DNA of 64,000 bases. Source: Styela clava. Taxonomy: Eukaryota > Chordata > Ascidiacea > Stolidobranchia > Styelidae. The stretch covers positions 13,082,001-13,146,000 of the forward strand of contig NC_135261.1 in the NCBI RefSeq assembly GCF_964204865.1, written 5' to 3'. The notes under the pieces were generated by a model. It worked only from the letters and a program-made list of their open reading frames with translations, searched no databases and had not been told where the DNA came from. The position numbers and the translations under genes were made by a program. The number at the start of each line of letters is the position of its first letter. Position 1 is the first letter of the stretch. Below are positions 12,601 through 27,600 of the stretch, one piece after another.

Positions 12601-15600
12601 TATTGAGTTGTTTTTTGTTTTTCCAAAGCTTGATTTAACAAAGCGTTTGTTTAATGGCTACCTATTTTAATCTTTTTTTTTCTGAAATCCAGAAAGTATT
12701 TATGGGGGTGGATTTTGTATATCTGAAATCGTCACATCGCAGGGAGGTTTATGTTATTAGTATATTTAGACTTGCTGTGTTTTTACGACTCTTCCCATAT
12801 AAAATTTATATATAAAAACCTATAAAACTCATTAAACTATAAAAAAAATTTGGGAAAAAAATGGGAACAGGATCTGTGAAATAAGTTTTCTTTATGAGCC
12901 CACAATTTCTGCTAACAGTTCTGATTTAATTTGCAAAAACTCTTATTATTCTAGTGGTCTTAAGCAATCATTTGGGTAATTTACCGTTGTTTTCCCAATC
13001 GTTGAAAGCAACAGTTCACCATCGATGATTAAATAGAGTCGAAACTTTTCTTATTGAACTTCATTAGCATAACGTGGCATAAAGTTATTCTATTTTTTAA
13101 AACTAAAATTAAATAATTTACCCACTTTTTGTGGCATTGATATATACTTCATGCTCTGCAAAACAAAAATTAGTATAAAATTTTATGCAAACATGTAAAA
13201 TTTGGTATTGAAGTCGTGGTTGCTCCTGAGCATTGAAATCTTTTGAAGTCGGTTGTAGAGGTAGTCAGATTTTTTATTCCGAAGTCAGGATTCAGAGAAA
13301 AAGTAGCTCCACTATTTTGCTATAGAAAGTTTCATGCTTACTTTGTTGGTGACCTGAAGTCGAGTCGAAGTCATTAAATGACCTTTATCAGATGGTCCCA
13401 TTTCTCAGATACATAGACCAGTTGCATATTTGCCGAATCAGACTACTAAACTAAATCTCACTGCTGACTATCACAAATTATATATACCTCGTCGATGTTA
13501 ATTTACATTTTAACAGCCATTTGCCTTTGATTATTAGGCAATTATCCTCTGTAATGCTAAGTGTGCCAGGGGTCAGACCTTTAATACAGGAAGGCCAGAT
13601 ACAAATAACTGTGTCACACCGTGGGCCACAATTTTATTTAACATGGATTTCTAGTTGTTGCAGGTACCAACGGTTTGTTTATTGATCTTATTACATACGT
13701 TGTTCGCTTCAAATTGATTGGAATTACTCGCAGGAACTACATTGAACTATATTAGGAATTCGCTTAGCGGGACGCACATCATTTAAAATTGGCATTTCTT
13801 CACAGGCCGCGGGCCACACACCTGCTATAGATCATCATTGTACAATTCCTTGAACGATATTTCAAAAGAAAAAATTCAACGAGAATTATTTTTAAAATCT
13901 GAAATTAAAGTAATTGACTAATTTCAATGTGAAGTTCATTACCTCCTTGCGTTGTCTGAATTTTTGTTGTTTCCGCTAAAGATAACACATTGAAGATTTT
14001 TGAATTGAAGAATAAATCGTGTAATAATATCTGTCTAAATTTACTATAATATGCAATTTAAAAGAAAATGAGTGTTAATATTTGTATTCAAAATTTGCAA
14101 CATGTTGAGCAAACTTTACAGCTGTCTCAAATAATATATTTATTTTAACAAAAAAAGAGTATCCAAACCATAAGTTTTTATGAGTGTTTATTCCAAAATT
14201 GCCAATTTGCATTGATATATCATGGATAAGACAAAGCACTATCAACCAAATCAGAGATCGCGTTCAAAATCAAATTACAGGAGCTAGATTTATATTATTT
14301 GTAGAATGAAATTTGTGTATATACACTGAGACAATATGCAAAATGTATGTTAAATGTCTCCTTGAGGTAAAAAGCTTTCTCAATGAAACGTTCAAAGATT
14401 TCGACTTTGGACTGATTGTGGTTGTCATCAGTGAGTAAAAGGTAGGTAACTAAAATATTATTTTATACTCGGTTTGAATAGATATATGCCAATAGTCAAG
14501 TGATTATATTTAGCATATGTTAATAACGATTGCTCACACCAAAGATTTTCTTGCGCAAGATATCATCTCAAAATTTATTGGGAAACTGATATTGATGTGA
14601 TAAAACAGGAAGGGGCTAGAATGCCGAGTGTATCAAACATGATTTATCGTAAAATTTTCTATATTGCCTAAAAAGAATGTTATGCGCTTCAAACTATTAT
14701 TAATATCATACTGGTTATTTAGTGTTTGTAGCTTTGTTACAGATTTGTTGTCGATAGATATGTTGATCGACTTACCCTGAATATTCGTTGATTCATCTGT
14801 AAAATTATATAAAAAATCAAACTTTCAATAGGTTTAAATGTTTGAGGAGAATTTGTAACAGATAATTGATTTGAATTGTATCTATAGAATTACTCCAAAA
14901 ATGGGGGCTCCCGAAGTATGCGAACCAAGATGGCGGACATCGGAATGTAATATGTGTACTAGGTTAGGGTTAGGCCATAATTTTAGGTATAAATACTACG
15001 GGAGGCTCTTGGCTAGTCTTCGAACTTATAATAGGACTAAAATAAGGAAAATTGGAAAAAAATTATCGCCTAACCCTAACCTGTTACCCATGTTACGTTC
15101 CGATGTCCGCCATCTTGGTTCGCATACTTCGGGAGCACCCAAAAATGGTTCCAAAATAATAAATATTATTAAGAATTACCTATAAAATCAAAGATACATG
15201 ACATGAAAGGCAAGCGCTTAACATGAAAACCACATAATGCATTTTGTAATATGCAACACAAAACTAATAAATCACAAAATATTATTCTTATCATCGATGG
15301 AATGAGATTGCTAGTTAAAATTGATGCAAAGAGGAAAGCTTTCACCAAGAATCAATTGAAAGTATTGTTTTTTGTTGGAAATTATGCCCAAATGAGTATA
15401 TTTGACAAATAAGTGTGAATGCAGCACTGAGAAATGTTTTAAATATGTTTCCAAAATTGTATATAGGTTTCCCATTACCAACAGGAATTTCAAAAAATAA
15501 ATTTTTTTTTCTTATGATCAATATTTCTTTCAATAAAGTTTATCGGCAACTGAACGGTAAACCAAATTTACTCCCCTTCGAGGCGTAGTTTCATTATTTA

Positions 15601-18600
15601 TGCGAAGGAGTTTAAATGGTAAGGGTTATTTGTATTTTCTCCTTTCTCACCTCCAATTTTTGTTTTTATGTTTGCCACCTCATCTAAAAATACAAATAAT
15701 TTCCATATAAAATTCGGAGACGGAAATATTATAATTTTTTTTTAATGTTAACTTACTTGTGACTAACGTAGTAAGGTTGGTCACTTTTTCTAAATGATAA
15801 ATGTCATATTTATTTTTTTAAATATTATCAGTTAAAGAGATAGAGATCTTTCAGCATTGTGAAATGCACATTTTCATATTAGATCACCAACAGTTTTCCC
15901 CAAATACGATAAATACATTCATGTTCGAGAGAATATTTATGCCTTAATTTGCTAGTTTACTATGCTATACAACCATATTGTAATAAGCACACATATATAT
16001 ATTTCTCGTTCTGGGCGTCATATTTATCCATAAATAGTAGATAGTAAATGACGACCAGTGCAGTTTTTGGCAGCAATATTGCAGTGGTTTGGTAACTACC
16101 TATTGGTCACATGAGTGGAGCATTATTTCTAAATTCTCCAGAGTCAAAATTTTCAAGAAAAACTGAAAACAACTCGCAAAACACAACTTTTCGCATGCCA
16201 TAATATTATTATGTAAAAGTTGTATTCAAGTATTTTAGTCCAGGATTCAAATTTTAATCAACTTTCATTCGGAGTCAGTTATTAAATAGTCCACAGTCGG
16301 GTAGTCCTTTTCTCCGAATGCACAAGCTGAGCTGCATGCTTTCGCAAAACATTTTACAAACTGGCGTATAAGTTAGAACTTACGTTCAATAGCAGTTCTG
16401 TGATCTGTCAATCAGAAAAGTAAACATAATTTTTATATGTGATTAAAATGCAAAACAAGCTCAAAAAAATTAACCAATATTCCCTCTCTATTTAAAATCA
16501 CAGAAAAACGATATCGTTCTCTTGTGAAAATAATTGAATCATTGCATTATTTTCGTTTTGGTGTATCTGACACTAAAATAACGCAATACTCAGAATCGAA
16601 CTAGTATTATGAGAAAATTTACAATATTACACAAGTATTTACAGTATCTCTTTTAAATCAGAAAACTCAGGGACTCTTTTGCTGCTGTTTTTTCATTCCC
16701 GTTCAGTTAATGATTGAGTATTTTTTAACTTAATAATTTGGCATTCTTGCCAGTATCAGTTCATTACGCTGATTTTTTTCAGAAATCGATAAAAGTATAT
16801 TTATGACAACACAGCCAAAGAATGTAGTTAATTCTAGGTAATTTATCATGATATTCTGATATTACTATACAATAAAGCCTCTCTGTGAGAATGTAAAATG
16901 AACATAAAATTGGAAGTTTTTTATCTTTACAAATTTACAGGCATTTCGGTACCGATCTATGATTATAAATCACATGAGCATTCTACTAATTTGTTCTTCG
17001 TGGAAATCAAGTAATAGTTCATTTCCTATTACCAGTACCTATGACTCACTATTATATTACAGAAATAAAGTTTAATGTCTGTTTATTTTCAATGTCTGAA
17101 ATCTGATGATAGCTCATAATAATCAGACATAAATATATATGACAAAGTCCAAGGCAATCATTCATTAATATTATTCAATGACTAACCAGTGATTACTTTA
17201 GTGAGGTCTTCATTTAAACCTGAAAAATATTTGATCTGCTGCGTAATTTTTTCATGCAACTTTTTTTAAATACATATAATCAAAATAATAATATGTTCTT
17301 AAATATTTTTGCATAAGTAACGTTACCAATAATCTTTTGACCAACTTGTGTTCTTGATGCTGATTAGACGAAAGAAATGAATCAATTAGTCATAGCAATT
17401 TTCAGTTTCAAAAGCCTAGCGCGAACAACGTAAAATATTGATCGGCCAATACACAGTTCTGCAAGATCTTCATTCATCACCTAGACCAGTTGTGTTATAC
17501 ACCAAATACCAAAGACAATAGGACCATTTTTTCCTAAAATAGGTCAACACACAATCCCCAAAATATCTGACAAAACAATAATTCGAATGAAAACATAGTC
17601 GTATTCTAAAAAAAGCATTCTATATATGACATGTGGTATCAAGAACATTGAGCCTTTGTTGCTTACAATAATACAGGTAACTGGTACATTTACCGTATAT
17701 CATCTAAGGTTGTAAATAAGAAACAAAATATTAATATTTTTCTAGTATCTCCTTACCCATGAGTTCCTTTTTTAAAAAGTATGTTCGCTCTAAATAGTTG
17801 AAGTTACGCAGCTATTAAAATGCGAAATCCAATGATAATTTATTATGAGTTAAGCCATGTCATAATGAACATAAAATGAATACAAGCGAATTATGGTAAG
17901 TACAATAGAAAATCGTCTTGCAACCTTCGACACTTCAAATATATTGTTCGAAACATTGTAATTGATGCTAACAAAAAGTCATAGTACTATGGCCACATAA
18001 GTTGAAGTTTAAATTGAACAACGATCATACTACTGTACTATAGTTACTATACCAATGAAAACATTATCATTTATACACAGATTGTCGATAGTTTTTTGTG
18101 TGGTTTCTGGAAACAAACGAACCTTCGATTTTTTCTAAAACTTCATCTTTTGCCTCTGAATGTAAAAATATATTATACAGTTATTTTTCTTCCATTCTGA
18201 AGTCATTAATTGTATGATGTTGATATCATGTAACTTTATAATATTATTGAAATATTGGTAGAATCCAATCGATATGCTCTTTCAGCTCATTAGAAAAATT
18301 TGCCTTCACCCTTGATCAAAGTACTGAATAGTTGTAACAAGGAAAAGCTTTCTAGCGCTGTCGTTTGCTTGAAGCGGTGTCTGCAGCATCTCAAAAGCAA
18401 AAAGCTTTTAAATGAAATAGTCAGATACTGTTCTGAGTTATCTTCCATATATGGTACTTCTCTCACTTTCAGGTGTTCTGGTCTTAATGTTTATTGGGAC
18501 TAGTGTTTTTTGTTTGATTTATGAAAATGGTATTAAATATCATACGGGATATGAGAACAAATGAAACAACCTATTATGGAACACTCATATATAAAGAGGC

Positions 18601-21600
18601 AAAATTGCATACGGTAGGTCAGGGGTCGGCAACCTTTTGTCGCTCGCGGGCCAAAATTAAAGGTTACAAGTCATTGGCGGGCCGCACATATTTTTAGAAA
18701 GTAAAAAATCGAATGGAGGACCAATGAATCACATTTTATCACACAGATCAGAAGTTAAATTTTAAGCAGCGCGCGAAGACTGACCATTTGAATATTTTTT
18801 ACGCCATTAAACCATTTGCACTTAGCATCAACTTTTCTGCGTTTTGTTGCCATTTGTCTCAATTCTAATTGAATTATAGGCTCATTAAACGAGTAATTAG
18901 GAATTATATACTTGTTACGTTATAATATAATTTAGTCTACAAATAAATTCTTTTGCGTAAAGAATATAATCGACAAACAGCTATAATTTGTTAATTCCCA
19001 TGGTCAAACCTTTGATACAGTTCACACCATTAATAAATAAAAAGCAAATGATATAATGGTAACTGATAGGTGATAGGTATGTTATGTTTACCTTTGGCAT
19101 CCTTTTTCGCTTCACTTTTAACATCTAAAAGTTGTTTAAATTATTATTTAAGAATAATTTTTATAAGTAACAAATTAGTTGTATAATTATACCGTTTGGC
19201 AACTGGCGTGATTATAAAGACTATGTATTGCACTACACTTATTTATATAGGTTTGGAAATCAAAATCTTCAGTGGAATACTTTATGCGCAGAAGTTTTCT
19301 TTAGGCCTATGCACTCTTGGAAATAACAAATAATGTGTCCAAAGTGCGTAATTCAACACTTGTAGACTATTGATCCTATTGCCAAGGAAAGAGTTGCGCT
19401 CTAAGTAAACAGTGTAACATTAAGATTATTGGTAAACTTTACCTAATATTTACTATATCGTAAAAAGTTTAGATATAAAAACAAAATTACCAGCTGCAGA
19501 GTTTTCAATCGATCTGAATATAGCTGAAATGAATCATTTAAAATATAAATGCTAAGATTAGTAAAAGTGTAACAAAAACTCGTAGAGTAGCAAAAAGAAA
19601 CATCCAGAAACGAGGTTTCAATTCCAAATCATAATAGGTCAATGGAAAGCGTTTTCAATTTTTTTTTATCTAAGAGTCTGAAGGATCCAACGTTACAATT
19701 TTTAAAATGTAGGGTTCTAATTTCTTGTTCGACTTTACAAACAACTTTGTAGTAATGTAATGAAACATTTAATGTAGATTCATTTATATAGTTGTCACAA
19801 TATGCATCTTTAAAGCTGCTTGCTGCATCAATCTAAAACACAGTTTCAAGCTGACAATAACTTTATATTGAAATAATAAAAAATATACTTTCAAAGAATA
19901 GTGAATAAAAAGATTCACGTACTCTGGATCCCTGCATCTATAAAAGTACTCTGATCTAGGAACATATAAAATTGATTTGCATTTATGAATATGAAATCAA
20001 AATATTTTCTTCAAAATAAGGTCCAGACTCTAGAACAGACATGGGAAAAGTACGGCCCGTGGGCCAAATGCGACCTGATGGGTAATTCAATCTGGCCCGT
20101 CTGATGCTGCCACAACCATACTTCAATCAAATTTTGATGTTTTAGCTAAAATATAACTCAAAGAATTTGATGAAATTGGAATTTAATTTAGTATTGGCAC
20201 GAGACTTATTTTCCACTTTGGTTTTGTAACACTGTAAATTTAGTTCATAAAATGTAACGTCACACATTCATGGCCGCAAGTCTAAGTGGGCAAGGTTTTT
20301 AGCCCCTGGTCTAAAAACCTTGGAAAAAGGCTGCCCCCCCCCCCCCCCCCCCCCAGCTGCTGCTCTAGAATTATGGAATATATATAAGCATATATATATG
20401 TAGCTCACCTGCGTGATGTTTATAATTGACTCGAGATTGATCTGTGAATTTTTTGAACATTTTCAAAGATGAGAAAAAGATATAAATATCAAAATTTTAT
20501 TCAGATCGAGACATGAACCATGAGATGAATCCTCTTTAAAATAAATGTATTGTCGGGTTGTGTCAGAGTGGGATATAACTTCGACATCAAAATCAAGACT
20601 CATGTGTTTTGACTCTTATCTAAATCAATCATATTATACAAAAAACAATTGTATAAAAAAATTATACGTACCCTCGAACAAATATTCCATCAATCTCCTG
20701 TTTTCTGAATGTATAATTGTAATGTATAAATGTTCTGAATGTATCAAAAGAATGTTATACAAGTCCGATATTTTGAAGTCTACCCGGCTACCGATAGATA
20801 GATATTTTTCAACAACCTGCCTATTTATTTTTTCATTGAGGAATTTGAACTATTTAATAAACAGAATGCTACTTACCTCTGATCATTGCGCCAACGTCAC
20901 CAGTTTGAGCTTAAAACATTAAATCTTGTTTACATATTTTATATACCAGGTCTACATTTACATTATTGAATCTGTTCATAATGTATAAATCTATATTTAT
21001 CATACTTTTTTTTCAATTCGAGTATTGTGTCTAAGTAGATACAAGAGTACTAGACAGGAAGTCCGCCACAGTGATTTAAACCAGGGCTTTGCGACGCAAA
21101 GAGATTGGAATTGCTTGCAAAAACCATATTACCTAAAGTAAAAACTCGTTTAGTGTGCACACCATTCAAAATTGGCACCTCGCCGCAGGCTGCACAATTT
21201 TTCCTGGCGGGCCGCAGATGGCACACCACTGGTTTAAACCATTTTGAAAATTCCACATTTTGAATTAAATATTTAATGGGCAATAGAAGTTATTTGAATT
21301 GAATTTACATCTAATAAATTAGGAATAACACCCACTAAACAACAACCAGATGTCAAGTATAAATCAATTTTAAATTAGTAAAGCTGCTATGAAAAAGATA
21401 GATACCGGTATATAAAATACATAATCATACCATTCAATTTGCTTTGAAGTATTTTAACGTCGACTACAGAAAACAAAAAGTTATCAGTATTATATGTGTT
21501 CTACATTACAGAGTCAATAAAAAGTCTTTCAACCTTAATTTAAATGCAGCCACATATCACCCTGGTCGAGTCTAACTTCTAATTTCAATTCTATGATGCC

Positions 21601-24600
21601 AAATCGACTTGATGCATTTTCAGATATACAGATCGACTCTTCAAAAACGCACAAGCAACTTTTTAGTTCGAGTTTTTTGTCAAAAGTTTCTGTCTCTTTG
21701 GTATGTTTGAGTTTTGTTTGCAGGACTCAAGTAGCCTACACCAAGTCGTTGGAAAAAGTGACTATGGCTTATAGGGTTTATGATTTGTAAATTACATTCA
21801 ACTTGTTATAAAATCATATTACAAATAAAATAATTTCACTCACTTTTCATCCTTTCTATTGAAGATTGGTGATATTCTGGGATATGTAAATACTCTTTAT
21901 TTAATAAAATTTGCTGTACATATACTCAGATTGAACAATATTAAATTCAGGTTTGAATAAATAATATTTAAGAAAATCTGTTTTTTTTTTTTACTTTCGA
22001 GCGTGTTTAAATGATTCTAGTCACAATAAATTCAATAATCTGAGCAAAAATTATACCTTCCTATTTCATCTCCGTAGATTTTGTTTTAGAAGTTTATGAT
22101 ATTACCAGTTTTACTTATACCTATTTACATATATACAACATATATTATTGAAAATCATAAATTACATACAACGTACACTTCTGATTGTAGATTAAACCAC
22201 AGGTAACAAATAATTTGGAATCCCAGTACATGTTATATTACAGATGATAATACTGTCACAGTAATGTCAGTACACTATTTTAATGGACTTACTTTTATTA
22301 ACAATTCCCAATGTATTCAAATTGTCTGAAACAAATGATAAAGTTCTAACTGCATTCGAATTCGTTGAATTCGATTTTAATATATTAATTTATCTGTAGT
22401 GAAATATAGTTGACAACAGATTGCCTGATTGTTTACTCGAAGTACTTCGCCATCAGAATGGCTTCAATTGAAAAATCAAAATGTTAGTCATGTGTAGCAA
22501 CAGTAAAACTTAGGGAGTGTCAATTTTTATCAACATATTTAATAGGTTCAGTATCAAAATTATCCGAATTATCGAAAAGCTGGCGAAAGTCATGAGATCG
22601 CCGTTGTTATAATATATATCTATTTATTATATAGTAGTCAAATGAGGTAATGGATAGTTTTATTGGACAGCCATTAACAAGTTTGACAAAACATATCTAT
22701 ATCACAATATTGAGTTACTCACTGCGGAGACCATGCCAGGCAGTACTCATGTAAGCTGAATGAAAAAAAAATCTCTTTTGATTCAATGAATATATCAGAT
22801 AAAAATCCGTAATAGTTGTGAAGTATTTCTATAATTTTGACCATTAGCAATATATTTGTCTAGATGGGATTTTATAGAGTATTGGCGCCATATAAATTGT
22901 GTGTAATCATGTTATGAAAACATCAACGACTCGACCTATTTCATTCATTGCTTATTTCTGGAGAAAGCATATTACCGCTATGATACTCGGAGCAGCGGCG
23001 CTTGATGCAATCTCCTTGAAAAGGTGAATAACCCTTTCATCTAGTGGATTGATTGGCTCTCCAAAATAATCTCTAGTGGGCGATGTTAGTTGGCAAATAA
23101 AAATGCTACTAAAACTATATTCCTCGGCCCTTCAAACTTTTTAAATTTTACCTAGACAAATATAACTTTGAGTGGCGCTCCTTGATAACGAGCGTCGGTT
23201 TTTCATGGCTTTTTTCAATTATAACATTGTGAACACTTCGCTTTCAATTTTGTATACGCAGTTTTTACTTCCTCACCAAAATAAACTTAACTGTGATAAT
23301 ACTTACCCACTGTTCCTTTGTTCCCAGAAACAATTTCGCCTTAATTGAAACAATGGACGATATGAAATATTGAACTTATGAACAAGAGAGCAATACTCAA
23401 ATATATGGACACGTTAACTAGAGCGAAGCAGGTCTTGCCTTTGACGCTACTGGTACCCTCAAAAAATTTCCGAGTTTCGCGTAGCAAGAACTTACAGAAT
23501 CATACCGGACAAGCAAGCGAAATTTTGTAGGAAATATCAGATTTCATACGAAATTCAGAAATAAATAAAAGTAATAGCCTTCTGGCAAAAAAAATCAATC
23601 TTTAACCACTGAAAATTTTAAAGCAATTGGTCCAGTATTCGGAGAGAAAAGCGATTTTTCAATGATAATGATGACGAACAAGAGAGCTATGCTCAAATAT
23701 ATGGACACGTTTCCCGATTCCAAGAAAAGCACCAACGTTTAAAGACATCAGTTATAACAGTGACTGCAAGCCCCGCTTTTACGATACAATTATGAATTAG
23801 TTCAGTGTCACCGCGCTGTGTTACGGTACCGGAACTGCCCTATCTTTAGAAGTTCCTGTCTTGTGAAAACGTGAATTTAAGTTGCAAGATGGTCCGACTC
23901 ACGACTGTAGTAACACCAACGATCCGAGTCACTACTGTAACATAACACCAAGTACGGCACTATTCGCCATTCACCCTTCCTCAAATCTTAGCAAAGCAAG
24001 GATTTCGTTACGAACCACCGACGTTCAATGGCATGTGAGCAGAAGAACACGAAGAGGAGTGCCAGCACATGCGTCCAAAGAACGTTCGGCGACGTCATAT
24101 CATACAAAAACAAATCTCACTTGAGCTAACAGAAATATTTGAAATAAATTAAAGTAATAGCCTTCTGAAAAAAAATTTCATCTTTAACCACTAAAAATTG
24201 GTCGAGTAATTTAAGAAAAAAGCGACTTTTTAGATTTTTCACTAGGTGTCCAAAAAGTGTCAAAGAACAACAACACAAGAGAGCTTTGCTCAAATATATG
24301 GACTTGGATCGTCACATAATTTGATGACGTCATAGCAAAAAATAAAAGTAATAATTTTCTGGAGGAAAATTCCATCTTTCACCACTGAAAATTTCAAAGC
24401 AATTGGTCCAGTAATCGAAGAGAAAAGTGATTACTTCAAAACGTGTCAAAGTACAAGAACAACATAACAACAAAATGTTTGTTATGATCACTACGTGTCC
24501 AATATTATTAAAACGAGAAAATTAGGAGGATGCCTATATTAGGTCGAGGAAATCGTGAAACCTCAAATATGTATATCGACTAAAAGATAAAGTAATAGCC

Positions 24601-27600
24601 GGGGTGCTGGAATGAAAACTACAATTTTACAAACACAAAATTGTACTTACTCGTTAATTCAGTTCTCAGGCTTCGGCGTGTACCTGTTATCAAAATGCAG
24701 CCGAATGCTCAAGTCTATGCTTCCGTAAACAAATAACTAACTAATCCCATACCCGACACGGAATGGTAACCGGACGAAAGACCGTAGTTCGCCGTATGGT
24801 TAAGCCGTCTTATTGACTTTCCTCTCCCACTGGATAAATATGTAAATTCTATACTATCCCAAAAAGTTATCGTGAAATAGGGTCTTGAAAGTTCGCGTAA
24901 CCGGTGGTCGATTACAGTTTCTGCCACCATCAAGTTCATGAATAGGGAACAAATGACTTGGTAAATCATCACATACTCGTGTAGCGAATATGAATTGTAA
25001 CTATGGATTATAATGTTATTTAACTCCTTCATTATAATAGTATGTTGCATTCTCTGAAATAGGTCACTGTATGATTTGCGACAGCCATAAAGCCTTCGTT
25101 CTATATAGCCTTCTTTGTAAGCGACCAATTTGCTAACGTATGTTTCCGGTTACGCCGAGAAGGCTGAAATATATTGTGATATTATTCTGTTTTTGACTGC
25201 ATTAAGGGTTGGGTGTATTTTCAATATATATGTATTTGTATTGGATTGTGGAATTTTCAATATAACAACATTTGTCATTCAATACATTGTGTTTATTATT
25301 GACCACTGAAGGAGTCCAGATTGGGAGTTACATTCCATACTGCTTGTTCAATAACACGGGAATCGACTATCTATAGAAAGTATACTTATAGGGACAAACA
25401 ATTCCCCCATTCTCGACACGGACTGTTAACCGGATGAGAGTCCGTGGTTCGCTATATGATTAAGTCGTCTTATCGACTTTCCTCTCCCGGGATAAATATG
25501 TGAAACCTAAGTCAGTATGTGTCAATATGTGGAACAAGTTTGCAACGTTTCATTTTTTTCATAAAAATACCCCAAATGATGGAGGCAAAACGAATCACAT
25601 AACTTTATGTAAGTTTATTGATATTCATGACTCCTAAAAAAAACAAAGAATTTATACATATATCTTACCTTCAATCGCTGATGACATATAATTGAAAATG
25701 GCTGTTAAATAAATCATAAATCGTCTTGCGGGTTTTATAACAATGCAAAATATTATTATATGTATAGCATTCTATATGTAGTACGCTACTAGGAAGTTAA
25801 TATTTTTTGAAGTTATACCGAACAAGCAAAGTACAAAAGGAAGGAAATATAGGCTACTCACAGTTCATTTCCGAGCGCATCAGTATAAGATTATCTAAAG
25901 GAAGCATGATTTAAAATATTGATATTTTGACCATACAAGTACACTATTTTTCATTTTTCAGGTAGAGACAAAAATCTATCATTAATAAAACTTTGCTAGT
26001 AAAACTATCGCCATAAATGTTGCAGACAAGCAACCCTGTTTTTGAAATCACTAAGTCAATTATTCTCAGTTTCAAACCCAAAACAACATGAAAATAACAA
26101 GTTATTATTACCGTTAAGTGCCATTTACCTTTTATCCTGTATGATAAAGTTGTTGTTTGTTCTAAAATTGATATGGAGTTGCATAAATAACCCAATATAT
26201 GCTTGAATTTTGTGAATGGTTACACCATCTGACTCACTTTCTACTCGTTAATACAATTTTCATACCTTTTGACTTTTCCAAATATGTGCTTTTCATTCCT
26301 AGGAGAAACAAATAAAAAAGAGGTTACTCTTTTTTCTTTTATTTCTGCGTTTTTTTGATTAATATTGTCTTACTTTCATAAGTCACGAATACTTTGGATA
26401 GAACATCTAAAAAAAAAATTAGATGAATTGGCAGAATCAAGCAAAAACAAAAATTATTGGAAGTTGTTTGGATCATTTAAACTGTATCTGTGTTGGTATT
26501 GGAATTTTCAGTTTGAATATGTTGCCTAATGTAATCGATAAAACCAACTATTCAATAAAAAATAATCGTATAATAGTTTTATGCATATGTTTATACAAGT
26601 TAGACGCAATTTATTGATTGAATTATACTCGAATTCAGCCCTTTTACCTTTAAAATTAGACATCATCAATTTGTTCTGTCCTGTAAACATAAAGTTACAA
26701 TATGAAAGTATTTAATGATACGGACATGCTGAATAATAGTAAAAGATAAACCATCTAATTCATTATTAAAATAAATAGTTTGACAATTATGATTCCACTT
26801 CATTTACGACTAAACAACGGTGTCATTTCCAAACAACAAACAATTTGTTGACCGTGTAAATAAAATCGCTTTGCTTTGCCACGCCCCGCGTTTAAAAATT
26901 TGAGCAAATCACATTATAAACGCAACTGTGACTGTCTGTATACACCGTCGTACAACTGTGCTTATATACAACAATAATAACTGTGCTTATACAGATCAAG
27001 AGATGCATGATCATACCTTGAGAAACAATTGACAGATAGCTTGTAATACCTGAATATATCAACAAAATCGATAATTATTTTACGCATAAACACTTGATGA
27101 TGTCTCAATTCTATACAGAAAAGGTGTGTTACCTTAACACAGCAGGGCTATATATGTTCTATGGAAAACCCTGTGTATAGTATTCAACACTTGAATTATA
27201 GATGTGATATTTTTATATCTTATAATTTATAATGGCGAAAATGAAAATTCGTGATGAACAACTCATATTACAAAACACTTTCCAAACTCACCATTTGCTC
27301 TTTGAACAATATATCGATGTGTTGCTAGAAATATGCAAAAAAAAGTAATATAAATGTAAAAACATTTAACAGTATATCTTCATTTTTGTGAGAAAGTTTT
27401 TACCAATTTGTGTTAACAAAATATAGTCTTTGACTAACGGACTTTTTCAGTTGTTCCTGATGTATTCTGGTAAACTAAATCTATACGTTAAACACGAATA
27501 AATCGGGGTATTTCAAACTTAAATTTTTTTAATCATCAGTACACAACATGTTTTTCTAGTGACGATTGAAAGCTGCATTTTTTTATACTTGTTGAGTTTA

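Noticed and set aside
14960..15090. Telomere-like TTAGGG/CCCTAA repeats
   Set aside because: Only one or two hexamers, and they are a fixed part of the GGTGCTCC-type MITE interior; the same words appear in other copies.
18300..18503. Possible stalk exon or plus-strand gene near 18300
   Set aside because: The acceptor and GTGAAG donor enclose 14 nt, which breaks the frame, and the plus-strand open frame has no support.
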